Source of the DNA: Terriglobia bacterium
Lineage (GTDB): Bacteria > Acidobacteriota > Terriglobia > Terriglobales > Acidobacteriaceae
Direction: 5' to 3'
Assembly (NCBI GenBank): GCA_021324365.1
Contig: JAJPJE010000043.1
Span: 62,001 to 126,000 of the forward strand
DNA length: 64,000 nt
The notes under the pieces were generated by a model. It saw only the letters and a list, made by a program, of their open reading frames with translations, did no database searches and was not told the origin of the DNA. The position numbers and the translations under genes were made by a program. Shown here one piece after another: positions 53,379 through 62,390 of this stretch (positions are counted from its first letter, which is position 1; every line of letters begins with the position of its first letter).

Positions 53379-53561
53379 ATGGCTGAAAGAGTTTTCTGGA
53401 GCCTAGGGCAACAGGCAAAGGACAGAATCATGACAGAGCGGGGAAAAGACATGGTAATGCGCTCGGTTTATATCGCACTGGGGCTTCTGGCAGCCCGCTG
53501 GATCTTCCGCCGTAAACCTGAGACTGATCTGCTGGCTCGTCTGCGCGCCGCCGGAATCTGA
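53379..53561 (+). CDS. Small hypothetical protein with one hydrophobic helix
   Basis: This 60-residue product has a basic N-terminal part, a short hydrophobic stretch (VYIALGLLAARWIF) and a basic tail. No family is recognised and the ribosome binding site is weak. It lies 154 bases after maeB on the same strand. It could be a real small membrane protein or a chance frame. Confidence 0.45.
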   Translation: MAERVFWSLGQQAKDRIMTERGKDMVMRSVYIALGLLAARWIFRRKPETDLLARLRAAGI

Positions 53562-53575
53562 GGCCACAACGCTGT

Positions 53576-53700
53576 CGGCTTTCGGCTCTCGCCTTAGAGA
53601 CCAGCTCTTGCCGTTTGCGATTGGCTGTAGCTCTCGGCTGCTGGCTCTTGCCGTTCGGCTCTCGGCTATTGGTTGGAAAGGGCGCGGCTTCAGCCGCGCC
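53576..53700. repeat. Low-complexity CGGCTCTCG repeats and a TTCA hairpin
   Basis: From 53576 to about 53672 variants of CGGCTCTCG and GGCTCTTGCCGTT recur several times in one direction. A perfect 8-bp hairpin GGCGCGGC/GCCGCGCC with a TTCA loop follows at 53681-53700, then GAAACGGAG. The same design (GCGTGGC-TTCA-GCCACGC followed by CGAAGC) is at 55821. The gap up to 53822 has no gene. Confidence 0.6.
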
Positions 53701-53822
53701 GAAACGGAGCACTGCACGTGAGGGTTTTAGCTCCTGAGGTGTCTTGGGCGGCCACTAACCGCTGAGCTAGCGACTATCTGCAACCAGTCGCGCCAAGAAG
53801 CGCCAATTACTAGCCACTGCTT

Positions 53823-54230
53823 TTACGCTGCTCTCTTCCCGTGATGGCGGCGTTTGTTCTCTGAGACCACTCCGAACTTTCCTTCCGGGCTTCGATAGAA
53901 CCTCTTCTTCGCGCGAGCGCGGATATATAGCATCTGCGGCAACGTGTGAGCCGGACGGACACCGTATTCTTCGCGAATCGCTTCCATCAGTTCTTCAGCC
54001 TTCATCTCACCTCGCTTCTCCAGTACTTTCTGCGCCATGTCGAGAGTGGATGAGGGCACACTTTGCCTCTCGCGCTTGGGCATCTGAAGAAGCTTCGAGC
54101 CGCCATCTCCTCCCGGAGAATAGGTGTTCAACAGACTGATTATCGCTTCCCGCCTTTTTGTCATTTCCTGCATTTGGGTGTCGAGTTGATTTAATTCGCG
54201 ACGCAGAATCTCGGTCAGATTTTCGGCCAT
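53823..54230 (-). CDS. Small protein with coiled coil and winged-helix-like domain
   Basis: The 135-residue protein has an N-terminal coiled coil (ILRRELNQLDTQMQEMTKR), a Gly-rich linker with SPGGDGGSK, and a C-terminal part (LDMAQKVLEKRGEMKAEEL and IREEYG) that looks like a HARE-HTH or winged-helix domain. It ends in a basic tail. It may bind DNA. No partner gene is adjacent; it is divergent from the SDR gene. Confidence 0.6.
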   Translation of the reverse strand: MAENLTEILRRELNQLDTQMQEMTKRREAIISLLNTYSPGGDGGSKLLQMPKRERQSVPSSTLDMAQKVLEKRGEMKAEELMEAIREEYGVRPAHTLPQMLYIRARAKKRFYRSPEGKFGVVSENKRRHHGKRAA

Positions 54231-54358
54231 AAGTTCACCTTGGGATTAGTTAGATGTGAATCACAGCAGAATGGCTTCCCAGACTTGAAAACATCCTGTG
54301 CCGAAGCCTACCCTTTTCGCGTAGCGTGATCTGCGTTGTTTCAAGCGGAGTTCTAAAC

Positions 54359-55207
54359 ATGTTCAAACCTGATTTGTTGGCCGGCAAGTGCGCTCTGATC
54401 ACCGGCGGTGGCACGGGGCTGGGCCGCGCAATGGCCGAGTGCTTTTTACGGCTCGGTGCAACGGTTTACATCTGTGGCCGCCGCACCAACGTTTTGGAAG
54501 CTGCCGTTGCCGAACTGGAGCGCTCTGCCGAGGGGCGAATCTTTCAGCACACCTGCGATGTCCGCGATGCCAGCGCCACCGAGGTGATGCTGAACTCGAT
54601 TTGGGAGACGGCCCCGGTCGACATACTGGTAAATAACGCTGCCGGAAACTTCCTTGCGAAAACCGAGGAGCTATCTCCGCGAGCTTTCGAGGCGGTTATT
54701 GGCATAGTTCTGAATGGCACGCTGAATATGACTCTTGGGTGCGGGCGGCGATGGCTGGCCGCGAATCGTCCGGGAACGGTTTTGAATATTGTTACAACCT
54801 ACGCCACCAGCGGATCCGGTTCCGGCTACGTGGTTCCTTCGGCCATCGCCAAAGCTGGTGTGATGGCGTTAACTACCAGTCTCGCAGTGGAATGGGGTCC
54901 CAGGGGAATTCGCCTCAACGGTATCGCCCCGGGACCGGTTCCCACAGAGGGTGCATTTTCCCGCCTGATACCATCGCGCGACCTGGAGAAGATGGCACTC
55001 AAGCGGGTTCCGCTGCGCCGTTTCGGAACTCCAGCCGAACTGGCCAACCTTGCCGCTTTTCTCGTGAGCGACGGCTGCACATACATCAACGGGGAGATTG
55101 TCGTGATGGATGGCGGCGAGTGGCTGCAAGGCGCCGGCGAATTCAACTGGGCCGGTCAGGTTCTCTCCGACGCAGATTGGGAAGCGATGAAGCCTGGAAA
55201 GAAATAA
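54359..55207 (+). CDS. SDR oxidoreductase, 2,4-dienoyl-CoA reductase-like
   Basis: The 282-residue protein (ATG at 54359, GGAG upstream; frame open to 54326) has the cofactor motif TGGGTGLGR, the NNAAGNF motif typical of dienoyl-CoA reductases, and a PSAIAKAG active-site segment in which the classical YxxxK Tyr is absent, as in that subfamily. It likely reduces 2,4-dienoyl-CoA with NADPH in the beta-oxidation of unsaturated fatty acids. A general enoyl reductase role is possible. It converges with msrB. Confidence 0.82.
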   Translation: MFKPDLLAGKCALITGGGTGLGRAMAECFLRLGATVYICGRRTNVLEAAVAELERSAEGRIFQHTCDVRDASATEVMLNSIWETAPVDILVNNAAGNFLAKTEELSPRAFEAVIGIVLNGTLNMTLGCGRRWLAANRPGTVLNIVTTYATSGSGSGYVVPSAIAKAGVMALTTSLAVEWGPRGIRLNGIAPGPVPTEGAFSRLIPSRDLEKMALKRVPLRRFGTPAELANLAAFLVSDGCTYINGEIVVMDGGEWLQGAGEFNWAGQVLSDADWEAMKPGKK

Positions 55208-55597
55208 TCACCGTCTCTCGTGTTTCAGCGACACAGAATTAATGCAATACCGCAACCCGGTCGGCGGCGGACCATCCGGAAATACATGACCCAAGTGCGC
55301 ATCACAATTTGAACAGAGAACTTCCACGCGCCGCATGCCATGGCTCAGATCGGTTTCTTCCCTGACAGCCTGTTCCGAAACCGGCTGATTGAAACTGGGC
55401 CAACCGCAACCGGAATCGAACTTTGTTTCCGAACTGAATAGTTGAGCACCACAGCACGAGCAGCGATAAACCCCGGGCTCATGGAAATCGCAGTACGCTC
55501 CTGTAAACGGATACTCAGTGGCTTTCTGCCTGCAAACCTGAAATTGCTCGGGAGTTAATTCCTGCTTCCACTCCGATTCAGTCTTGTTGATTTTCAT
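55208..55597 (-). CDS. msrB: Peptide methionine sulfoxide reductase MsrB
   Basis: MsrB reduces methionine-R-sulfoxide in proteins. The 129-residue protein has two CxxC zinc pairs (CSCCGAQLF and CSNCDAHLG), [12 protein letters not shown], and the catalytic Cys in RYCINSVSL. Length is normal and no signal peptide is seen, so it is cytosolic. Its stop lies directly next to the convergent SDR stop. Confidence 0.94.
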   Translation of the reverse strand: MKINKTESEWKQELTPEQFQVCRQKATEYPFTGAYCDFHEPGVYRCSCCGAQLFSSETKFDSGCGWPSFNQPVSEQAVREETDLSHGMRRVEVLCSNCDAHLGHVFPDGPPPTGLRYCINSVSLKHERR

Positions 55598-55820
55598 GGT
55601 TGTTTCGCATCCAATGCTTCAGTCTCACTCAGAAAGGTAACAAGGGTTGGATGTTAAATCTGCCAGATCGTCGCACGGAAGAAGAAATACTTCGCACGGA
55701 TCAACTCACGCGAAGGCAAATAGCGGGGCTTTTCACTATGCGGATTTGTCCTCGTGAAATCTCTTAGCACACTCAGCTTTAGATGTGCGGGAGAAAATCG
55801 GTCTGGCATTGCTTTGGGGA

Positions 55821-55838
55821 GCGTGGCTTCAGCCACGC
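55821..55838. repeat. TTCA-loop palindrome
   Basis: GCGTGGC/GCCACGC with a TTCA loop is followed by CGAAGCAAG. It matches the design at 53681. The surrounding gap 55598-55930 holds only a 60-codon minus-strand frame (55654-55836) that reads through the palindrome and looks spurious. Confidence 0.6.
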
Positions 55839-55930
55839 CGAAGCAAGTTCTTTCTCTTTGTTACCGTCGTCGACTTTAGTCGCCGGGGATCTCGATATCG
55901 AGTTGTTCGGCAGCCAGTTTCGTCGGACGT

Positions 55931-56392
55931 CTAATTCGTCCGCGTCCACTTTTCGGTCCGGCCAATCAGCGAGATACCGACAAACCCACGAAGATTCAAC
56001 TGATCGTGCGAGACCAGCGTTGCCTTGGCGCTATAAGTTTTGCCGGAGTCGGGATCGTAAATCGTGCCGTTCTTCCACAGATTATCCCCGACAAACTGAA
56101 ACCCATGCATGATCTGCATGTTCATAAGAGGAGTCTTACGGAGGCTCGCATCAGGATTCTTCGTGTCCACCTTTGGCGTGCCGGGGGTCCCCTCTTTTGA
56201 GCCTTCTGGATACGTTGGATTCTTCAGCCATACGATTTTTCCGCAGTAATTCTCGCCACACTTGTATACGTCGATCTTGGCGTCCTGCTTCTGATTGAGC
56301 CAGACACCTAGAATCTCATCACTTCCTGCCCACAATGGCATAGCAGCAACAACCAGAACGAACGCAAAGAACACCGGCCTTACGTATCGCAT
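55931..56392 (-). CDS. Exported DUF2147-like protein
   Basis: The 153-residue protein (ATG at 56392 with AAGGAG upstream; frame open to 56437) has a signal peptide (PVFFAFVLVVAAMPLWA). The DUF2147 core follows: ILGVWLNQKQDAKIDVYKCG, YCGKIVWLKNP, ASLRKTPLMNM, and GTIYDPDSGKTYSAKATL. DUF2147 proteins are small periplasmic beta-barrel proteins of unknown function. It is a single gene. Confidence 0.85.
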   Translation of the reverse strand: MRYVRPVFFAFVLVVAAMPLWAGSDEILGVWLNQKQDAKIDVYKCGENYCGKIVWLKNPTYPEGSKEGTPGTPKVDTKNPDASLRKTPLMNMQIMHGFQFVGDNLWKNGTIYDPDSGKTYSAKATLVSHDQLNLRGFVGISLIGRTEKWTRTN

Positions 56393-56583
56393 GACGATCT
56401 CCTTGGACACTGAGCGGCGCTTGGTAAGAACCCGCAAGCTGTTTTCGACTGAATGTGTTTACCGCGCGGGAAGTATATCAGTGGCAATCACCCAGCGAAA
56501 CTCGCGCCAACACCAGCTGTCGACGCCAGCAAGCAGATAGCTGACTGCATAAGACCCACAATGTGATAGATTTCTGTTCCGAA

Positions 56584-58671
56584 ATGGCGCGACTCAAATT
56601 TCCAGCGACTTTAACGTTTCTCTTTGTCTTCTCTTTTTCCATTGCTTACGGCCAAACGCATTGGGTTGCGTCCTGGGGTTCAGCCCAGCAAGTTCCCGAA
56701 CCGCGGAATGCGCTCGCGACGAATGACCTTCGCGATGCAACCTTGCGTCAGATCGTTCATCTATCGCTCGGCGGATCGAAGTTGCGAGTTATCATTTCAA
56801 ATCGATACGGCAGCGCCCCGCTGCATTTCGCGGCGGTTCACATTGCGCGTCCAGAATCGGCAGCATCGCCAAAACTGGTTCCTGGAACGGACACCGCACT
56901 CACCTTTTCAGGCCGTCCCGATGTGATGGTTCCTGCGGGAGCAGATTACGTTTCCGATCCGGTCAACTTTTCTGCTGCGCCGTTGTCGGATGTGGCGGTC
57001 AGCATCTACCTGGACCAGGCTCCTGAACAGCAGACGGGCCATCCAGGGTCGCGTGCGACGTCCTATCTGGCTCACGGTAATCAGGTTGGCGCAGCTGATC
57101 TTCCTGACGCCAAGACTTTTGAGCATTGGTATTTCATTGCCGCCGTAGACGTCGCGGCTCCGCCGGATTCTGCAGCTATCGTGACACTCGGCGATTCCAT
57201 CACCGATGGCCATGGAGCAACCACCAACGGCAACAACCGCTGGCCCGACGTGCTGGCGCGCCGTCTTCAGGCAAACGTCACGACTAAGAGCATTTCCGTT
57301 GTGAACGAGGGTATCGGCGGAAATCGCCTCCTCCTCGATAGTCTCGGCCCCAACGGTCTGGCGCGCTTCGATCAAGACGTGCTCGCTCCTTCCCATGCGC
57401 GCTACGTCATCGTGCTCGAGGGCGTGAACGACCTCGGCATGTTCAATCGCGATGAAGCGCACTCAGCAGCCGAGCACGACCAGATGGTGCACTCGATTAT
57501 CGGCGCGTACGAGCAAATCATCGCTCGTGCGCACACACACGGAATCCGGGCGATCGGGGCGACCATCATGCCGTTCGAGGGATCGCAGTTCTACCATCCC
57601 GGTCCAGAGATTGAAGCTGACCGGCAGAAGATCAACGATTGGATTCGGACGCCCGGCCACTTCGACGCTCTGCTTGACTTCGACAAGCTCACTCGCGATC
57701 CCGCGCATACGGATCGACTGTTGGCGGCGTACGATTCAGGCGATCATCTGCATCCCTCGCCTGCCGGATATGAGGGAATGGCAAATGCGATTCCGCTCAC
57801 CCTGTTCGAACATGCATCGCAATCCGATTCTCCACAGATCGCCTTCACCTTCGATGACCTGCCCTCGCATGGTCCGCTGCCTGCTGGAGAAACGCGAATA
57901 GGCATCATGGCGAAGATCGCCACCGCGCTGCACGACGCGCATATGCCTCCGGTATACGGTTTCGTAAACGGCCTGGCGGTTGAGCAGTTCCCCGGCGATA
58001 TCAAGGCGCTGGAGAACTGGCACGCCGCCGGTAATCCGCTCGGAAATCACACATGGTCCCACATGAACCTGAATCAGAACAGTCTCCAGGCTTTCGAAGA
58101 CAACACGACGGAGAACGAACCCCTCCTTGGCAAATTGATGGACAGCGGCAATTGGCACTGGTTCCGTTTTCCTTATTTAGCCGAAGGAGACACGCCCGAA
58201 AAGCGCGCCGGCGTACGTGCATTCTTGTTACAGCATGGGTACAAAATCGCAGGCGTGACCATGAGCTTCGGAGACTACATGTGGAACGAGCCTTATGCTC
58301 GCTGCGTGGCCAAGGGCGATACCGTTTCGATTGACCTTCTGGAGAAGAGCTACCTGCAGGCGGCCGATGACAGCATCCGCAACTATCGCGAACTTTCACA
58401 CAAGCTCTTGGGCCGCGATATTCCGTACGTTCTGCTGATGCACGTGGGCGCCTTCGATGCGCGGATGTTGCCGCGACTGCTGGATCTCTACAAGTCGCGA
58501 GGTTTTCAGTTTGTGACCTTGGATCAGGCGGAAAGCGACCCGTTCTATCGTGAAGACACCGATCTGAGTCTGCCACCCGGACCCGACATGCTGGAGGGCG
58601 TGGCTTCCGCGCGGCACACCCCGGTGGCACGTCTCGTCCCCGTCTTAGACCTGGCGAATATATGCAAATAG
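56584..58671 (+). CDS. SGNH hydrolase fused to polysaccharide deacetylase-like domain
   Basis: The 695-residue exported protein (signal peptide TLTFLFVFSFSIAYG) has an SGNH/GDSL esterase domain in the first ~420 residues: GDSITDG (nucleophile Ser), GIGGNR, VLEGVNDL, and a late DHLHPSPAG with the Asp and His. A polysaccharide deacetylase (NodB) domain follows from about residue 415: FTFDDLPSHG and NHTWSHMN (metal-binding Asp and His). Both act on acylated sugars, so the protein could remove acetyl groups from polysaccharides. The start is ATG at 56584. The fusion looks continuous, without a stop. Confidence 0.88.
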   Translation: MARLKFPATLTFLFVFSFSIAYGQTHWVASWGSAQQVPEPRNALATNDLRDATLRQIVHLSLGGSKLRVIISNRYGSAPLHFAAVHIARPESAASPKLVPGTDTALTFSGRPDVMVPAGADYVSDPVNFSAAPLSDVAVSIYLDQAPEQQTGHPGSRATSYLAHGNQVGAADLPDAKTFEHWYFIAAVDVAAPPDSAAIVTLGDSITDGHGATTNGNNRWPDVLARRLQANVTTKSISVVNEGIGGNRLLLDSLGPNGLARFDQDVLAPSHARYVIVLEGVNDLGMFNRDEAHSAAEHDQMVHSIIGAYEQIIARAHTHGIRAIGATIMPFEGSQFYHPGPEIEADRQKINDWIRTPGHFDALLDFDKLTRDPAHTDRLLAAYDSGDHLHPSPAGYEGMANAIPLTLFEHASQSDSPQIAFTFDDLPSHGPLPAGETRIGIMAKIATALHDAHMPPVYGFVNGLAVEQFPGDIKALENWHAAGNPLGNHTWSHMNLNQNSLQAFEDNTTENEPLLGKLMDSGNWHWFRFPYLAEGDTPEKRAGVRAFLLQHGYKIAGVTMSFGDYMWNEPYARCVAKGDTVSIDLLEKSYLQAADDSIRNYRELSHKLLGRDIPYVLLMHVGAFDARMLPRLLDLYKSRGFQFVTLDQAESDPFYREDTDLSLPPGPDMLEGVASARHTPVARLVPVLDLANICK

Positions 58672-58758
58672 CGTTTGGCGACAGCCGGTAAAACCAAATC
58701 ATTGCTGGTTATCCTCTATGTCTCTGTGGTTAAGGCGCTCTGCTAGACTCGAACTCGA

Positions 58759-59319
58759 TTGAGTCTCTCATCTCAAACCAAGCCTCTCGCCTGCTTCCTC
58801 GTAGGATTCATGGGTGCGGGTAAGACATCCGTCGGTCAGAAACTGGCGCACGATCTGCAGTGGCGGTTCATCGATCTCGACGATCGCGTGGTTGCTGCCG
58901 ATGGACGCAACGTGCCAGAAATCTTTCGCAGCGACGGCGAGGCCGCTTTTCGTGCCAAAGAAACCGCGGCACTCAGGCAATTAATCCCAGAGCTCGCTTC
59001 GCGACCTTCGATTGTGGCACTTGGTGGTGGAGCTTTTACTCAGCCTGAAAATGTGGCTCTGATCCGCGCGACCAGCTACCCGGTCATTTTTCTTGACGCG
59101 ACCATCGAAGAGCTGATGAACCGTTGCCGTCCGCAGTCGGGACAGCGGCCCCTGTTCCAGAATGAGAACCAATTTCGCCAATTGTACGAACGCCGCCGAA
59201 GCGCTTACATGGAAGCAGACATTCGTGTCGATACAGGCGAATGTGACGTCTCTGAAGTGGCTAGAAAAGTAGCGTCTCTACTGGGATTGGCCGTTGGCGA
59301 TGAGCAAACAAATTCGTAA
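58759..59319 (+). CDS. aroK: Shikimate kinase
   Basis: The enzyme phosphorylates shikimate at O3. The 186-residue protein has the P-loop GFMGAGKTSVG, the shikimate-binding DLD motif (FIDLDDRV), GGGAF, and the lid region RRPLF-like (GQRPLFQ, with RR in ERRRSAYMEADI). The start is a TTG at 58759, the only start codon in frame before the P-loop with suitable length. It overlaps the next gene. The pathway's first enzyme is at 39297. Confidence 0.92.
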   Translation: MSLSSQTKPLACFLVGFMGAGKTSVGQKLAHDLQWRFIDLDDRVVAADGRNVPEIFRSDGEAAFRAKETAALRQLIPELASRPSIVALGGGAFTQPENVALIRATSYPVIFLDATIEELMNRCRPQSGQRPLFQNENQFRQLYERRRSAYMEADIRVDTGECDVSEVARKVASLLGLAVGDEQTNS

Positions 59320-60040
59320 TCTGGCAAAAACTGTTCCCGTAATCTTCCTGCTCGCAACATCTCTCAATTCCTTCGCTTCGAATAAGAAGATTCCCGGCAA
59401 GCTTGTCGACTCCGGCACATTCGACATCATCGTCAACGGCAAACGTGTCGCCACCGAAACTTTTGAGATTGCGCAGGAATCGGACTTCAACCTGGCCAAA
59501 GGCACCCTGAAGACAGACGAAGGCAATAAGGAATCGCAGACGTACGAACTGGAGATTACTCCCACCGGGGACTTGCGGCGGTATGAATGGAATGAGTCAG
59601 GCGCAGCAAAGGGTCAAACCACGGTTGCCCCGCAGAACGAGTTCCTTGTCCAGCGGATTACCTCTGCTTCCCTGCAGAAACCGGTGGAACAGCCGTATGT
59701 GTTGCCGGCCTCCACGGTAGTGCTGGACGATTATTTCTTTAGCCAGCGCGAGCTGTTGTTGTGGCGCTATCTGGGGGAAAATTGCGCGAAACGTACTGAC
59801 AAGGGCTGCCCCATGCCAAAGACGAGCTATGGCGTCCTGGTGCCGCGCCAGCGTAGTTCCATGAGTGTCAGCATGGAATTCAAGGGGCGCGAACGGCTGA
59901 ATATCCATGGCAAAGATATGGAGTTAAGCCGCTTCGACATGCATACGGAAAACGGTGATTGGTCGATGTGGATGGACGACCTGTACAAGCTCCAGCGGAT
60001 CACGGTGGACGCGGACCAGACCGAAGTAATCCGGGAATAG
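59300..60040 (+). CDS. Exported protein of unknown function
   Basis: The 246-residue protein (ATG at 59300 inside the end of aroK; frame open to a TTG at 59294) has a signal peptide (TVPVIFLLATSLNSFA). A beta-rich body follows that starts like lipoprotein or DUF3108-type proteins (DSGTFDIIVNGKRVATETFEI). It has two Cys in CAKRTDKGC that may form a disulfide. It overlaps aroK by 20 bases, so it is likely co-translated with it. The function is unknown. Confidence 0.65.
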   Translation: MSKQIRNLAKTVPVIFLLATSLNSFASNKKIPGKLVDSGTFDIIVNGKRVATETFEIAQESDFNLAKGTLKTDEGNKESQTYELEITPTGDLRRYEWNESGAAKGQTTVAPQNEFLVQRITSASLQKPVEQPYVLPASTVVLDDYFFSQRELLLWRYLGENCAKRTDKGCPMPKTSYGVLVPRQRSSMSVSMEFKGRERLNIHGKDMELSRFDMHTENGDWSMWMDDLYKLQRITVDADQTEVIRE

Positions 60041-60124
60041 CCATCGTCCGACTGGTCAGCAATGTTCCTGCACTTTTGCTCGTAAGAATTCCGCCACCCC
60101 CGGTTAGAATCAACAGCACGGATT

Positions 60125-61201
60125 ATGTCTGCTCAGGGCCAATCCGCAACGCGTTCGGGGCGACGCTCGGAAATCCTCTTTACTCTGGCAATTCTGGCCC
60201 TGCTGGCCGTCGCATGGATGGTGCGCGACGTTCTGCTGCTGATTTACGTCAGCATCCTCTTCGCCGTAGTGCTTAGCCCAGCCATTGATCAGATACGCCG
60301 CATTCATATCGGGCACTGGTGGCCTGGCCGCGGATTTGCGATCTTTGTCATCATCATGGTCGCTCTGCTGGCGATCGCCTCCTTCGCGATTTTCGCGCTG
60401 CCGCCCATGTTGCGCGACTTCCAGGCCTTTACCGCTGACCTTCCCCATCGCCTTGCTGACCTGCACAATCGGCTGAAAGGCTATCCATTCGTCCCAAACC
60501 TTGATGCCGACGTGCTGCAACGGGAGATGGAGGCGTCGCTGGGAGGAGCATTTGGGTTTTTCGCCGGACTGGCGGGGGCTCTGGTTGCCCTGTTCAGTTG
60601 GCTGATCATTACGGCCTATTTCATTCTCGACGGCCACCGAACGTTCTACTGGTTCCTGTCCTTCTTTCCCGATCAGCACCGGCGGCGGCTGCGCACCACC
60701 CTGCTGCGCGGCCAATTGCGCATGCGTCATTGGCTGGTTGGACAAGGGTTGCTCATGCTCATCCTGGGCGTGTGCGCGAGCCTGACGTTCTGGCTCCTGC
60801 ATCTGCGATATTCCTTTGCTCTTGGCATGTTGGCTGGCGCAATGAACATTGTTCCTTTCATCGGCCCCCTGGCGTCATTCGTGCTGGCGGTAACGGTTGC
60901 TGCGCTGGATGGCTGGTCGAAGGTAATTGGAGTTTTGATCTTCTACGCCATTTATCAGCAGATCGAGCAGGCGTATCTGACACCGCGAATCATGACTTAT
61001 AGCGTCAATCTGTCACCGCTTGCGGTGATTATTGCTCTCAGCCTTGGCGCATCACTGGCTGGGGTGCTCGGCGCGCTCGTCGCAGTTCCAACAGCGGCGC
61101 TGATCGCAGTAATCATGGATGAGTATCTGGTGCGATATCGGCCGGAGGTCGCGGTTGAGGAACAACCAAGAGTGGAGCCTCCTGTGCCGATTGCAGAGTG
61201 A
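60125..61201 (+). CDS. AI-2E family transporter (PerM-like)
   Basis: The 358-residue polytopic protein has the PerM/TqsA/AI-2E exporter layout: two N-terminal helices (LLLIYVSILFAVVLSPAID), a soluble middle part, and a C-terminal bundle with GMLAGAMNIVPFIGPL, YAIYQQIEQAYLTPRIM and ALVAVPTAALI. The cargo is not known; some members are autoinducer exporters, others Na/H antiporters. It is on the + strand after the secreted protein gene. Confidence 0.88.
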   Translation: MSAQGQSATRSGRRSEILFTLAILALLAVAWMVRDVLLLIYVSILFAVVLSPAIDQIRRIHIGHWWPGRGFAIFVIIMVALLAIASFAIFALPPMLRDFQAFTADLPHRLADLHNRLKGYPFVPNLDADVLQREMEASLGGAFGFFAGLAGALVALFSWLIITAYFILDGHRTFYWFLSFFPDQHRRRLRTTLLRGQLRMRHWLVGQGLLMLILGVCASLTFWLLHLRYSFALGMLAGAMNIVPFIGPLASFVLAVTVAALDGWSKVIGVLIFYAIYQQIEQAYLTPRIMTYSVNLSPLAVIIALSLGASLAGVLGALVAVPTAALIAVIMDEYLVRYRPEVAVEEQPRVEPPVPIAE

Positions 61202-61322
61202 AATATGTTGGGCCTGAGCCTTCTTTCGCACTGCGCATAATCAAAAAATGTGATCGATGCTGTGATGTGTCGCACCGCGAATGCGAAAAACTCCTAGTGT
61301 AAAATCAGAACTGAAAACTCAC

Positions 61323-62375
61323 ATGGAAACCAAGATACCAGTAGGCATACTCGGCGCTACCGGCGTCGTCGGACAGCGTTTCATACAGTTGTTGGAAGAT
61401 CATCCATGGTTTGAGGTAGCCTGGCTCGCCGCTTCAGAACGGTCGGCCGGCCTGCCTTATGCCGAAGCTGCGAGATGGCGCCTCAAGACACCTCTTCCCT
61501 CGCATATTGCGAAGATGAAGGTCTCTCCCGCCGAACCAGACGGCGCGCCAAAGGTAATCTTTGCTGCGCTAGATGCTGGCATTGCGAAGGAACTCGAACC
61601 GCGTTTTGCGGATGCAGGACACGCTGTCGTATCGAATTCGAGCGCACTGCGCATGTATCCCGACGTGCCGCTTGTCATTCCTGAGGTCAATCCCGATCAC
61701 ATCAAACTGATCGAGTGTCAGAAATGGTGGCGGCAATCGAAAGGCTTCGCCGTGACCAACCCCAACTGCTCGGCAATCGGGTTGGTGCTCGCGCTTGCAC
61801 CCTTGCACCGGGCGTTTGGTCTGGAGAAGGTTTTTGTCGTAACCATGCAGGCGGTCAGCGGTGCGGGATATCCAGGTGTGGCTTCGTTGGACATTCTCGG
61901 TAACGTTATCCCCTACATCGGCAAGGAAGAAGAAAAGATGGAAGAGGAGACGCGCAAGCTGCTCGGGAAGCTGAACGGCGGCGCCGTCCACATGGCCGAG
62001 TTTGGTATCAGCGCGCAATGCAATCGCGTGGCAGTGGAAGATGGTCACACCGAGTCTGTTTCGATCAAGTTGAAAACGCCAGCAAAAGCCGACACCATCA
62101 TTGATTCATGGACGAGGTTCCGAGAGATTCCCCAGGAACTCGGATTGCCTACTGCTCCTCCGCAACCTGTTTATTACGACAACGCGCCCGATCGACCGCA
62201 GCCGCGTTTCGATCTCGAGCGAGGACGCGGAATGGCGACCAGTGTGGGACGGCTACGTCCATGCGGCCTGCTCGACTGGAAGTTCACCGTACTTTCGCAC
62301 AACACGATTCGCGGGGCTGCCGGTGCTGCGCTTCTCAATGCTGAGTTGCTCAAGGCGCAAGGTTATCTGGGCTGA
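61323..62375 (+). CDS. asd: Aspartate-semialdehyde dehydrogenase
   Basis: The enzyme makes aspartate semialdehyde for lysine, threonine and methionine. The 350-residue protein (ATG at 61323; frame open to 61281) has GILGATGVVGQRF, SNSSALRM, the catalytic Cys in TNPNCSAIGL, and the substrate histidine region (VEDGHTESV). Length and motifs match the archaeal/fungal-type branch rather than the enteric type. It is co-oriented with the aspartate kinase gene downstream, with one methyltransferase gene between. Confidence 0.93.
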   Translation: METKIPVGILGATGVVGQRFIQLLEDHPWFEVAWLAASERSAGLPYAEAARWRLKTPLPSHIAKMKVSPAEPDGAPKVIFAALDAGIAKELEPRFADAGHAVVSNSSALRMYPDVPLVIPEVNPDHIKLIECQKWWRQSKGFAVTNPNCSAIGLVLALAPLHRAFGLEKVFVVTMQAVSGAGYPGVASLDILGNVIPYIGKEEEKMEEETRKLLGKLNGGAVHMAEFGISAQCNRVAVEDGHTESVSIKLKTPAKADTIIDSWTRFREIPQELGLPTAPPQPVYYDNAPDRPQPRFDLERGRGMATSVGRLRPCGLLDWKFTVLSHNTIRGAAGAALLNAELLKAQGYLG

Positions 62376-62390
62376 TAGGAGCCGTCTCCC

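Noticed and set aside
55654-55836. 60-codon minus-strand frame as a gene
   Set aside because: It reads through the palindrome at 55821 and starts inside it, with no ribosome binding site or recognised pattern.
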